A DNA stretch of 64,000 bases from Typha latifolia (taxonomy: Eukaryota > Streptophyta > Magnoliopsida > Poales > Typhaceae), in NCBI GenBank assembly GCA_019914945.1, contig CM034105.1, positions 4,526,001 through 4,590,000 of the forward strand, given 5' to 3'. The number at the start of each line of letters is the position of its first letter. Within the stretch, counting starts at the first letter, position 1. The translations under genes and the position numbers were made by a program. The notes beneath the pieces were generated by a model. It saw nothing but the letters and a program-made list of their open reading frames with translations. It did not search any database and had not been told where the DNA came from. This document shows positions 38,635-50,207 of the stretch, piece after piece.

Positions 38635-38725
38635 CACGTGTGGGCCAAAACAGGACAGCTTCCAGAAGTACACGTGGGCCTGACCGCAATGGATTTGGCT
38701 AGTTGACTTAATGCGCCTCCACGTG
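38635..38725 (-). promoter_or_regulatory. Triple G-box (ABRE-like) cluster in the NAC promoter
   Basis: Palindromic CACGTG occurs three times: 38635-38640, 38671-38676 and 38720-38725, all within 115 bp upstream of the TATA box. The flanks (GACACGTGTGG, ACACGTGGGCC, CCACGTGTCGG) match ABA-response elements bound by bZIP factors. A W-box core TTGACT is at 38703-38708. Further ACGTG cores lie at about 38829 and 39060. Confidence 0.8.
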
Positions 38726-38735
38726 TCGGGAAGCT

Positions 38736-41700
38736 ACCGCGCGTCCACACTCGGATACTGTCACTGCTTACGCCATCCGCCTTGGACGCACCCGCACGTA
38801 GCTCGCCCTCGTGGCACGCTCCCCGGCTACGTGGACAGCTGCTCCGCCGGGACCACCGGACCACGACGGCCGGCCGTTCGGCGCGCGACGCGTGGAAGTT
38901 AGCGATGCTTCGAGGAAAGTACTACTAGCTTTTCTTGGCTTCCATTATTATTATTATCATCATTATACGGACGTGGATAAGGATGAATGCTAAGCGAGGT
39001 TAGGTATGGAGCACGGATTTTAGAGGGCATAAAGTAATGTTTGAATTATTCTTTTAGACACGTGAGATTGAAGTGGATGGATAGACTCAGTCCATGGTGA
39101 TATAACTTACCGTCCCCAGAAAACTATAGCTTAGAAAATATATATTATCGATCTCTATATATAGTTTATATATTTTACTGTTACTGTATTCAGATGTTAG
39201 TTCTATATTAAACCGGGGAAAATTTTATGAGGGTTTTGTTTTGTTTTGTTAATGCGCCTTCTGGATTAATTCCAAGAAGGTGGGCATGAGTCAACACCAA
39301 CTTTTGGGATAAGAACTGGGGTTGGAAAAGCTTTGAGCAGGGGAGGTTTGACGTGTGTCCATGATGGCTTTGGAATATTCTTTTGTTTCATTCTTTTCAC
39401 CGAGGCTTATCCAGGACTTTTTGTGGAAGGGAAATAAGCATGCATGTTTGTGATGGAGAAGGGACCGGACGACGGCAAGGAAGGAAGGAAGGAGAGTTAT
39501 ATTCTCGATTCTTTATATATATATTTTAGATTACAGATGTCTTTATGTGTGGATAGCATCGCATGCAATCTTAGCAGCTGCTGCTTTTGTACTACTATTA
39601 TTCCTGTTATGCTTTCAAATGCTTTACAAATAATTCTTTTAAAAAAAAATAATAAGTAAAGAGGTGGCGTCTTTATCGATCTTTGGTTTTTCTCTCTTCA
39701 CCTAACAAGTATCGTAATCAATCTATGAAATGAAGACACATCATCACTTTTCTTATAATGAGATATTACTTTTTTAATAAATTGTGAGTTTTTAGGTTAA
39801 TTATAAATTAGATAAAAGAGTTAATTTTTTTTTTAATTGATAGGTTGAATATCTAAATTAAGTTTATATAAAATAAGCCACAACTACAGTACTTATATCG
39901 CGGTGATCAACTATACCACTGTCTACAGTAATGATTGTCATTAATGTTAACTCTTAAAGGGGAGTATATATATACATATAGAGAGAGAGAGAGAGTGACA
40001 AGAAGATTTTTTCATCAAAAAGTTGTTAAGCAACAATTGTACTCCAGTAATCAGATTATACTATGTCACGACATGCGTTATGAGTTCAATTCTTTTATAA
40101 ATATTAAGGTTGATATTTAATAAATTTTCATTAAAACATTGTACACATATAATTAGCTTACTATAATCACTTTCTTAAGAGGATTGATCTAGTTATCTTA
40201 ATTTATATGTCAAACATTTTATCTAGTTTAAGATGGCTCATAGTTTATATATATATATATAAAGAATTATTATAAATCATACTTTATATTTTACTTGTTT
40301 TGTGATTCGTATTTCGTCTTTGAGAATTTTATAAATTAATCTTTTATTTTTCATTATAATTCTTATTTAATACCATGACGCTATTTTAACTAACTAATGT
40401 CGACAAAATTACTAAAATACCCTCATCATTTTCTCTAATTTTCTATATTCTTCTACCATCTTTCTCATACCTCCTCTACCGTCGTCATCGTCATTATTGC
40501 TGCCACATCACTGCCACATTTTCTCATCTTCTCCCTCCCCCCCTCCCCCCTCTTCTTTAACAAAATATATGTGAATCATAAAAATAAGTAAATTATAGGG
40601 TGTGATTTATAAAAAACTAGAGTACTTCTCCCAAATTAAAAATCCCAAAAGGTGTCAATCATTTATACATGATTTACCTGCTGACCACATTATCAAATCC
40701 TACCTCCTCTTCAGATCCTATACTCCAAAACAGGTATTAAAAGCTGATAGAAGATGCTTAAAATTGGATCTCTTTAAATAATCTATACTTAATGACACAG
40801 GGCCAAAATATGTCAATATAAAACTGCATGCCAATAATTCACTTACATGATATCTATCATTTATCAGCAAAACAACAAGTTTTAACTAATGTGTTCTTAG
40901 ATGGAGCGAATGATGTTTAAAAGTTCATGGGTCTTCCTCATAAGGAAACAAAAGAAAAAAAGTTTGGCAAATACTTCAATGCACCTTTAAAAATTATAAT
41001 CTTAATCCAACGGCTATAATAGCCAGTTTTCATACCCGGTACCGGTTCCAAAACCACATTACGTAAGAAAAAGAGTATATCAGTTAAGAAGATTAATTAC
41101 GTGTGCCTAACTTTCAAATTTTCTTGTTATACCCTTGAAGATCTTAACCATTAGATCTTCATCAAAGTGATTGATAAGTACGGAAGAAGCGCTCTACACG
41201 TTTTTTTCCGTTAAGATTTCTCTTTTAAATATAATTATGCCTTAATTATAGGAGATATCATTTAATATTAAATAATTTAAATTTGATTGTTTGGAGATAA
41301 ACTTTAATTTAAATATAATTCTCTATCTCTATCTATTAAAATTTAATTTAAATCAATCTTAAACTAATGGGAGATATATGTAAATAATAAAAAATAATTA
41401 AAAAGATAAAATGTAATTAAAATTTCATCAAGTTAATTATAAAAGACATCAATACCCTTATTTTAATATATATACATTACTCTCAGTTAATGATATATAT
41501 GTCTTTTACTTAATAAAATATTAAGATAATATAATTGTTAAAAAATAATGTGCAAGATTATATATCTAAAAAAAATTACCTGCTAAACCGGTAATATCTT
41601 TTATTCCTATTATACCCTTAAAGATCTTAACCATTAGATCTTCATCAAATTGATTGATAAAGAATTAATTCGATTGCACGGAAGAAACCCTCAAAAAGTT

Positions 41701-42660
41701 TACAACCGGAGGATTAGTAGAAACTCAACAAGATCAAACAAATCTACAGAGTCAATTGAAGTGTCTTCAAGAAGAGGAAGGAGTAAAAGAGTGCAACTTC
41801 CCAACTGGAAGCATCATTCTGCAAAACCCTACTGGCTACTGGCAATGGATAAAACGAAATTATTAAATGTTGACATATTGTTTTAAATCAAGTCTAATGC
41901 AAGCCTAATCAAACTTTGAAATATGACGTCAAGATTAACTAGGAGAGTAAATCTAAACCTTTGAATCTTGATCTAATGGTTCTAAGTCAAGCCTACTGGC
42001 TTAATTTGACAAATTCTATCTGTAAATTGATTAAGTATTAAAAGGTAATTAAGTTACATTTAGATTCAACTCGGTAGTTGGAGGTGCTTCGCCACCGACT
42101 ATTAAAGAACTTCCACCTACGTCACCATTTGGCGATATAAAATATTTTTCTTCACCATCTTCAACGAAGTCGGCGCGTAGTGGGTACGTCAACAACGGCT
42201 ATCGCATTAGTTACTACTCCAACCATATATATATATATATAATCCAATTCCACGAAACTCTCTTGTACTTGTAATTTTAAGTACTTAACTCGTATGGTCT
42301 GGACCAAATTAGAACTATTACATCTTCCATCATATTTGATGGTAACCGATCATTGACCAACTTCTCGACTATAAGGTTATATTTATACGATGAAATTGCT
42401 CATCCTACAAAGGGAAAATTACCATTCATCTGTGACCTAGTAAGAAGAGATAAGATTGTCATTTCACTTTCTCAACTTTCTCATTAACATCATACTAATA
42501 ATTGCACTTTAGTTTAGATCATACAGAATTATGTGCTTAAGTTGAAAGTATTGAGGGTTTCGTGCAATCGAGCTAAATCATAGAAGCATAATGTACAATC
42601 TCTTATATATAGATAGATATGGACATTTTAATTTCTTTGATTTTTTAGAAAGGTCGTGGA
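38736..42660. other. NAC upstream region and intergenic DNA
   Basis: Becomes AT-rich beyond 38.9 kb. No gene is recognised. A direct repeat is visible: ACCCTTGAAGATCTTAACCATTAGATCTTCATCAAAGTGATTGATAA-type sequence near 41131-41177 recurs near 41611-41659. Microsatellites include GA (about 39981-39994) and AT (about 40246-40261 and 42225-42240). Confidence 0.5.
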
Positions 42661-42663
42661 TCC

Positions 42664-42682
42664 TAGGGTGTGAAAATGGGTC
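42664..42682 (+). repeat. TAGGGTGTGAAAATGGGTC terminal motif, isolated
   Basis: Matches the left end of the 43603 element (TAGGG..TGAAAATGGGTC) and is followed by similar CGGATATTATCTGATC sequence. Probably a truncated copy of the same family. Confidence 0.45.
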
Positions 42683-42894
42683 GGATATTATCTGATCTGA
42701 CCGTTATCACGTTATCTAACTTGATCCGGACCGACACGGGTTAAAATATCTTATCCAACCAAGATATGGATACATTTACAAATATAGATCAGTTTCAAAT
42801 ATGAATATGCATATGAGATATCTCTATGGGTGAAAATTGATTGGATACAGACATAATATCCAAAATCGAATAATTTTGATCATCTTTATATTTG

Positions 42895-43511
42895 TAAAAT
42901 TAGTTTTGTAACCTTAAAAACTTTTGACTCTTTCATAATTGTTTTATAGTTAAACTTTTAACAAAATATTCAACTTTAACATTTTAACATTTAAACGTTG
43001 AAATACCTCTTTTTAAGTTTAAAGTGTAAATATTTATCAATAATTTTTGTCTCACATAAATAAGATATATCTCCTTGTACTATGATATTAGGTATAATAT
43101 TATATAACTTTTAAACTATTTTTAATAACTTATACAAGAGTAAAAGTTGTATTTTAATTATGATTAATTAGATTAACAAAAAAATGGTATTTTGAAAAAT
43201 ACAACAGTAATTATAATATTTTGAAAGTTTTCCATGGCAATTATATAAAATATTTAACAATAATTTTTATCTACATGAAATAAGATATATCTCCTTGTAC
43301 TATGATGTTAGGTATAATATTGCATAACTTTTAAACTATTTTTAATAAGTTATACAAGAGTAAAAGTTGAATTTTAGTTAAGATTAATTAGATTAACAAA
43401 AAAAAATTGTATTTTTAAAGAACATTGATTTCGTTGGCGATCATGATATTTTGAAAAATATAGTAGTAATTATAATATTTTGAAAGTTTTCAGTGGTAAT
43501 TAAAAAATCCC
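42895..43511. mobile_element. MITE-like element with an internal ~220-bp tandem duplication
   Basis: Copies at 43029-43248 and 43249-43508 align with an offset of 220 bp (shared AAGATATATCTCCTTGTACT and ATAACTTTTAAACTATTTTT). The right end (AATATTTTGAAAGTTTTC, then GGTAATTAAAAAATCCC) matches the ends of the element at 23055-23559. The left end, near 42895, is weak. Confidence 0.55.
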
Positions 43512-43602
43512 TTAATTTAATGATAATATGATCTAAACAATTTGGCAGGTGAGCAAGCTTAGGCAAGAGTGGACATTCTTTTGCCCATGCATGCATGTAG
43601 TG

Positions 43603-44235
43603 TAGGGATGAAAATGGGTCAAATTAACTTTGGCTCAACCTACTATCTGCTCTGTTTAGATCGGATTCGGAGAAAAAATTTCTACTTGATCCCGATATGG
43701 ATTTGAATACAAGTAAGATTTAAAAAATAACTCGAATACAGATACAGATATGGGTCGAATATAATTTTTTAAATAAGGATACGAATATCGGATATCCGCT
43801 TAATCATATTAATTTTTGAATGATTTATAGTTTTAATTTGCTTATTTAAATTGTGAATATTGATATTGTTACTAATAGTGTGTTCGATATGATTTTACTA
43901 AATTCATATGTATTTGACATGTAAAATATTTTTTTTTGAAATCTTAATATTTTATATTTATTGTCTCCAAAAAATGTCATAATTCATTTAAAATTCGATC
44001 CACATTCGAATAAGATTCGATGTTCTATCCAAAAATTATCTGATACATATTCAAAAATTACTATTTAGTTAGGATATGATTTTGAATTTTGTTATCTATC
44101 TAATATCCATCTCTAGACAAGATATAATTTTAAATTTTATTATTTATCTAATATCCATCTCCGTACCCAAAATATAAATCCAAATGTGGTTTGAATACTA
44201 TTTGATCCCTATACTATCCACTTTCACACCCAATA
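43603..44235. mobile_element. Small element with imperfect inverted ends, TATCCG family
   Basis: The left end TAGGGATGAAAATGGGTC (43603) and the right end CCACTTTCACACCCAATA (44218-44235) are imperfect inverted repeats. The interior has ATATCCG/CATCTCC words like the window's first 440 bp. No transposase. It is a non-autonomous element or a remnant. Confidence 0.5.
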
Positions 44236-45889
44236 TAGTGTCATCATTTATGTATACATAAATTGCCCCTCTTCTTTGTTGGCATGCAATGAATCAAATA
44301 ATCTTACTATTGTACTGACTCCGACCAATGATGAACAAATGATCAATAAATAACGGTTGAAAATATTATTAAAAGGATATAATTTATTTTTATTTCATAC
44401 TTAAACTATCACGTGACGTATAGGCTTGATTTATGAATAAGTACCACTTATGCGCGATCCAAATGCACCTAAATATTTTTTCAAACTTCCTTTGTGAATT
44501 AGTCAATCCACTGCTTATTAAGAGAATAAATAATACACACCGTTCCAGAAGTATATTTTAGAACTTTTTGAATAGTAATTATTGATCTCATTTATTGTGA
44601 CATGCCACGATGATCCATATAGAAGGGAAGATAATTAACACTGTTAAAATTGACGGTATAATTGTACGAGATAGTTAACATTGTTGTCAATAATCCAATT
44701 CAAACAAACACAAAATTTGTGCCAATAATAGTAATGAAATTAATTATAAGAACTTACAGATTACATACTACAGATACGAAGTATTGTATAAGTCAAATCT
44801 AGTGTTTAGTACACCTTCTTAAGATTGATTTGTCCTCTACTAGTTATTTTTGGAATAATGAGTGTTAGCCTCCTATGATATAATGACTATCTTGCATGCA
44901 AAAGAAAATAATTATTTAAGTGCCTTATCAAACCAAAATAATACAGTATTCACTTTTAATGCTGAAGAAATTGTATGCAGATTGAGTTAAGTCGGACGAC
45001 GCTCATGTGAGATAATTTGCAAATATTTTGTTTCTCCAAAATATAGGTACTCTTTGGGGCCCCAAAACCTAAGCAAAACTTGGTTTTTATATATTCTACA
45101 ATATTTCTTAAATAGTCCATATAAAACTGAATTCACTTTCTTTTACTTTTCATTACCATGATAGACACTATAAGCTAATTTTATTCACTTCCCTTCATTG
45201 ATTTGAATAAGTGAATATATGAAATTAAAATACTCTTTAAGCTCTTTCTATTTCACTAATCATTTATCATAAATAACGTGTTCATCCTACTCAAAAATCC
45301 ATCTTTAAATAATAAAAATTTTCAACATTCTTGCACATGAATGAATTTGCTGAAAATGTAAATGAAATATAGACTCAATTAAAAGTACCACAAAAAAATT
45401 ACTCTATTAGGATAAGTTGCTCTTGGTTTGAACATTTCCTAGTGAAATACTATTGAATTTATTCGCTAACTAGTGATCGTGATATTTTGAACTATCAATT
45501 TTGTATAAATCAAAATAATAATACTTACACGACTTTTTTTTCGACACCATTGGTCATATTTATTGTGTTCATTTTGGCCCTAGGTTTGCATGGTAATTCT
45601 TTAAGTACCCAGTGATTTAGTTTAGCCATCTCATAAAAACAATCCACTTCATAATCACATAAATGACTTATTATTAAAAATATTCTATCGTATTGTACTT
45701 TGATTTCTAAGATATAAAGTTTATTAAATTATTGCTTGCCCTAATATATAATATATGTTTCTCACTATGTCATCATAAGTAATAATTTCTTAGTAATTTC
45801 AAATAATACTCCGATAACTCAGTTGTCCTTTTGAACCTAGATCTCGAGATTTCCACTCATATAAGTTGAGCTGCCATCATATCTTATTC
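44236..45889. other. AT-rich intergenic DNA
   Basis: No gene recognised. The right part may include the 3' LTR of the copia remnant that follows; I could not define LTR borders. Confidence 0.45.
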
Positions 45890-47340
45890 TAAGTGATAGG
45901 CTTTAAAACTATTTTCCTCGATGAACAATATATTTATTCTCTTGTTAAGCTTATTGTTAATGAATTTACATTATTATATTTGATTCCACATAATCGATGT
46001 ATATTATATCATCCAAGAGAAATTGTCACACAATATTGTGTTTATGATATATTTGTTATAATTTGATTGTATATTTGACTCTATGCTCATCCTATAGCCG
46101 ATTAACTATCACAATGTATGCAAATTGGTGACAAATTCAACCACATAAGAATATCTTGTAAGAAATTTTGAAATCACCTGACATTTTCTCCAGTCTTGTC
46201 TAATATTTTGAACATAGATTTTGTAGTAGATTTGACTATACATGTTTATTTGAAAATTTTCTACGATTAAATGCATTTTAAGTGTAAAGAAATATCCACT
46301 CGTAGATTTTGGCACCCTTCAAGTATGTCAAGATATCTTAATTAATGTAGTCCATAGTTAGTGGTATATCTCTGATATTTGATAATCTTAACTATCGTCC
46401 TATATTGATTTTTCCCTGAATTGCTCGTATATCTATTTGATTTACTCACATAGTATGCAATATTGACATGCAGTTCATGAGATACATTAACCTACTTATT
46501 ATTTGAGAATATTTTAAGTGATATATTCAATCGTATTTTTTGTGAGATGGAGATTCACATCTATAATTATTTTGGCTAGATTATTATTATCTTTATCAAA
46601 TTTATCAAATAATTTTTCAATATAATATGAATGAGATATAATATATCCTAATATTGTCTTAGTGATCTTTACGCCTAGTATTACATATGCAACTCTCATT
46701 ATGCCAAACTTCTTAGCCAACATGCTCTTGGTACATTAATTGACATTAATATTGCTATTTGTTATAATCATATCATCCACATAAAAATATACAATGATAT
46801 AATTATTTGAATTATCTTTCACATAGATACACTTACATACACTTATCACATCCATTAATGCAAAAATTATTTAATATCCTAATTTGGTCAAAAATTTTAT
46901 GCCAGTTTAGATGCTTTTTTCCCTTTATCCCTAGAGTTACAAACTTTTCAAATTGTTCCATAGAGATTTCCTCGTTCAATTAACCATTCAAGAATACTAT
47001 TTTAATATCAATTTATTGTATTTCTGTATTGTACAATGATGCCAAAGCAATTGCTAATGATAGATATTATTTTTGTAAATGACGAATATATATCAAAGTA
47101 ATCCATACCCTATGTTGGTTTATACTTTTGTATTACAAGTCTTTTTCTTGTATTTGTTAATTGAACCATCTTCTTTTATCTTCTTTTTGAAGATCCATTT
47201 ATAACATAAGCCTAAGGTTAACACTCCAGTGAAATATCGATCAATTTCCAACTATGATTTTATACGATGGGTTCAACTTTCACTATCAATAGCTTCTTCT
47301 CATAAGTTTCTTTCTCTAACAAATATATTAGAAAAATAGG
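45890..47340 (-). mobile_element. Decayed Ty1-copia retrotransposon (pol remnant)
   Basis: Read on the minus strand, the order of pol pieces is correct. At 47330-47160, degenerate NHSWKLIDI and then NGSSKRR with KRLVIQKYKPT and GMDYFDIYSSFTKI (reverse transcriptase start). At 46980-46920, NEEISMEQFEKFV. At 46723-46514, YVILGVKITKT and HSYYIEKLFDKF. At 46315-46109, SKSTSGYFFTL (RNase H). At about 45930-45890, a DPLTK-region tail similar to SSRKIVLKPIT. Stops and frame changes throughout make it non-functional. The integrase and gag parts are missing or unreadable. LTRs were not identified. Confidence 0.8.
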
Positions 47341-48050
47341 ATCAAAAAAAGTACAAGTACTTGCTTCTTATTCAATCTAGTTTCATTTTAATTTCTTTTG
47401 TGTACTGATTCTAAGTCCAACTAATGTAATTTTAGACTCAATAATTATATTCTCTTATAAATTAAAATTTATACGAATAAATAATTTTAAATCCAATTTC
47501 TAATTTCTTAGAGACTGAGATTGCTCTTAGAATTTGTAAATAAACTCTCGAATTTGTAATGTAATTTACAAAGAGCAAAACTTTTCTGCTAAGTTATTTA
47601 GCAAGAATTTCTTTTTTCCCTTGGGTTCACTTGATTTTTGTATACCCTTGATCAACTTAATACTAAACTCAATTTTTATTAATTTTTCATTGTCATCATA
47701 ACCATTTTAAGTCAATGTTATTAGTCAATATTATTAACTTCCCTTTCATGAAGTTGAATAATTTAATATATAATATTAAATTACTCTCCTTCAGCCAATT
47801 AGTCAATTTGGACGAAAAACTTAAAAAATAATTTATTTATTTAATTGGATTACCCGTTTTCGTCCAAATGACCTCATCCTCTCGTTTGGTCTGAAATATG
47901 TCACCCTAACGTAGGAAAACTGGAAAATTCTTCCACTGGTTTATTTAATTTTTACAATTTTCCTTTCCTCGCACCGAGATTCGCACCAATATATTTTGGA
48001 CGGTATAGATCAACCCTGCATAGGAAACGAGATACGCTGCTCCGCATACA
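47341..48050. other. Upstream flank of the 48-kb leader exon
   Basis: AT-rich to about 47.9 kb, then GC-rising promoter-like sequence. No coding region. Confidence 0.45.
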
Positions 48051-48397
48051 AGCATTCGAGAACCTTTCCGCGTCCGTCCGTGCCCCCTTGCTATTTGCTT
48101 ACCTCTCTCTCTCGTCCATCCCAACTCGACCGATCTCGCCCCTCTTTGTACGACCCCTCTCTTCTCCACCTCCTCCTCCTCCTCCTCCTCCCTCTCCTCT
48201 CCCCCAATCTCTCCCTTTTCTAGGGTTTACTTTTCCCCCAATCCGCTCTCCAAAACCAGAACTCTAGAAAGTAGGGCGCCTCTTTCCGCCGATCGCTTCC
48301 TTACGGCCACGGAATCCGCCTAAATTTCCCAATAGGCGGACGTGCTTCAGCCTTGGATCTCTTACGGCACTTCTTCTTCACGTTCTCTAGGTGCAAG
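48051..48397 (+). other. Probable 5' leader exon, most likely of the PUB4-like gene
   Basis: Typical plant leader sequence: CT-rich, (CTC)n at about 48167-48192, a telo-box-like CTAGGGTTTAC at 48220-48230, and a strong donor TGCAAG|GTATCT (GT at 48398-48399). No ATG-started frame of substance follows. The next plus-strand acceptor leading into a gene is TTTGAAACAG at 56100, so a 7.7-kb leader intron is inferred. It could instead be the first exon of an unrelated noncoding transcript. Confidence 0.5.
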
Positions 48398-49529
48398 GTA
48401 TCTTCTTTACCTTTTATTATCTCCTCTTCCTGTGCTATGGTTTGGTATATTTGAGTAATTGAACTATGCGTCGTGTTATCTCTCGCCTAGATGGATCAAT
48501 TTGGTCTCTTGATTTGGTTGTCAGAATATTGGAAGAAACACTTTTGGTTATCTGCATTCGGCCATGCTGATCTTGGGGAAACTTGTGTTTGGGATTCATG
48601 ATGAGTTTTGAGTAGGCGTTAGAGATCGAAGTTGTCGATAGGTGTATTTTCTTTATCAATGTGGATTGGGAATTACTATGCCCTTGCATCATTTGAAGTC
48701 GTTTTCTTGAAATGATTTCTGATGTTCTGTTTGTACTAGATTAGTTTTAGCTTGAACACGTTTTTAAATCCTCCTTGCTTTCTTATAATTGATTGTTTAG
48801 TTTTTTTAGAATATTGGGGAAGAAGTAAAAGAAGGAGAGTTAAAGCATAATAGTTATGTTGCCTAAAGTAGAGCTACCACTCACTTAAAAAAGTCAATTA
48901 AATTAATTCCTCTTTAGTATGCGGGGAATGTAGGCCTTTGCCCCCTTCTCATCTATGGGGTATCTCAATGTATAGGAAAATATCTCTAATTAGTTGTGCA
49001 ATCTGGTTGCGATCATAGTTGCACAAGGGAGATTTTGGTAAGATTGTTAAATGTATAAATTACCAATAGTATGTTTAATATATATATATATTATGAGCAA
49101 AATTTCAAGTATTATACTTTAAAATTCTAAAGTTTATAAACATGACAAGAATTGACGCCTCGGAATTTTATTGTGGAACACCCCAATTAGAGATTTTTTT
49201 TCAAAGATGATACCCAAGCTAAACCAAATGTATGATATTGCTTACATATATGAGTACTAGTCTTATGATTTTTGATCTTTCATTGAAAACACTGGAAGGT
49301 TGTATTCAATTTTTGTTATACAGGATTGTTATTACAGATGCTACATTAAAATTGATTAGGTAACGGATAACAATGTATCAACTACACTCTTGACCATTGC
49401 ATTATGCCGTTGCTGTCGGTGTTCTTATGGGTAACTTTAATGGTATCGAGAAGCTTTTCACTAAAGGGATCTACGTTTATACTCAGTGTTGTAGTTGTAT
49501 CCTCAAATAACATGTTCAAGGTAGGATAT

Positions 49530-49537
49530 GTTCTACT
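49530..49537 (+). repeat. 8-bp target-site duplication, left (GTTCTACT)
   Basis: Identical to 53863-53870. An 8-bp duplication is diagnostic of hAT-superfamily insertion. Confidence 0.93.
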
Positions 49538-49684
49538 CAATGTTTTGAAAGGCGGCCGAGGATGGTGGGCAGTCACCCCACCGCCTAGCGTCTAGGCGGA
49601 AGGCGGACGACAAGGCGGGTGACAAGACAGTCTTGCATTTTTAATATAAAAAAATAAGAAATAAATAAATAAACATATATAATA

Positions 49685-49810
49685 TACATAATCACAATTC
49701 ACAGCTATAATTACAATTCACAACCATAATAACAATTCACAACCATAATAACATAATAACAATTCACAACCATAATAACATAATCACAATTCACAACTAT
49801 AATAACATAA
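49685..49810. repeat. Short tandem repeats near the transposon's left end
   Basis: CACAATTCACAACCATAATAACATAAT-like units of about 20-27 bp recur four or more times. Repeated subterminal motifs in hAT elements are often transposase-binding sites; that role is inference here. Confidence 0.65.
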
Positions 49811-50207
49811 ATACATAATCAAAGATTCAAAATTATCACAACCATAAGTTCCTAGCAACATGTTCATAATAAATAATATGATAAAAAATATCAAAATCAT
49901 AAGGTCCATAACAAATAACATATAATCAAAATTATCAAGTTCATAACAAGTTCACAACTATAACATAAAGGCCATCTTCTAATCTTCTTCACAATCTATG
50001 GGAGGAACTTCATCTACCAAAAGATTATCATCGGAATCATCATAATTCTAGCTTAACATCATCCTCATCATCTGTTTCTTCATCCGACTTAATTAATTGC
50101 TCATTTAGAGAAGTGGAAGGAGTGCTACTAGTAGTAGCTTGAGTAGATTTAGTGCTCCTCCTTGATCTAAAATATTTTTCGGCTCCTGATGCTTCTGTTA
50201 CTGTCTC

